Origin: Burkholderiales bacterium
Lineage (GTDB): Bacteria > Pseudomonadota > Gammaproteobacteria > Burkholderiales > Burkholderiaceae
Assembly (NCBI GenBank): GCA_903643055.1
Contig: CAHJWV010000629.1
Span: 1 to 6,967 of the forward strand
Length of the DNA: 6,967 nt
Direction: 5' to 3'
Both the position numbers and the translations under genes were made by a program. This document shows, in pieces, positions 6,958-6,967 of this stretch (position 1 is the stretch's first letter; every line of letters begins with the position of its first letter). The notes beneath the pieces were generated by a model. That model did no database searches and had not been told where the DNA came from. It saw nothing but the letters and a program-made list of their open reading frames with translations.

Positions 6958-6961
6958 GGAG
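6958..6961 (+). promoter_or_regulatory. Possible ribosome-binding site of the next gene
   Basis: GGAG occurs six bases before the right edge, in the correct position for a start codon just beyond it. In related gene orders pilH follows pilG, but no coding sequence of it lies in this window. Confidence 0.35.
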
Positions 6962-6967
6962 TACAGA

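Overview
The window reads as an ordinary chromosomal segment of a GC-rich betaproteobacterium, most likely order Burkholderiales and perhaps Alcaligenaceae (a Bordetella/Achromobacter-like lineage). That placement is inferred from protein character and from the grouping of hemL, a divergent thiD, a rubredoxin gene and pilG. It was not confirmed by a search. There is no sign of insertion sequences, phage genes, CRISPR repeats, tRNA or rRNA.

Layout: (1) Bases 1-2372 (+) hold the 3' part of a large zinc-dependent metalloprotease with a metzincin-type zinc site; its 5' end lies outside the window. (2) Bases 2385-2423 hold a perfect 12-bp inverted repeat centred between two converging stop codons, probably a shared bidirectional terminator. 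(3) On the minus strand, read right to left, lies a tight cluster thiD-like kinase (6112-5186), hemL (5196-3883) and mpl (3824-2436). The first two genes overlap by 11 bases. A 12-bp hairpin sits in the 58-base hemL-mpl gap. (4) Bases 6113-6271 form the divergent control region. It contains a good -10-like hexamer that lies inside a small perfect inverted repeat facing rubredoxin. (5) On the plus strand come a rubredoxin gene (6272-6457) and pilG (6519-6911), the first response regulator of a Pil-Chp twitching-motility pathway. A ribosome-binding-like site at the right edge suggests that another gene, probably pilH, follows.

How the genes relate: the minus-strand cluster joins three housekeeping activities that share no pathway: a kinase related to thiamine-pyrimidine (HMP) kinase, 5-aminolevulinate synthesis for heme, and recycling of cell-wall tripeptide. 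The plus-strand pair joins an electron carrier with a motility regulator. I found no clear new multi-gene system. The most interesting items are the thiD-like protein, whose active-site residues depart from classical ThiD, the dyad over the probable rubredoxin promoter, and the hemL-mpl hairpin.
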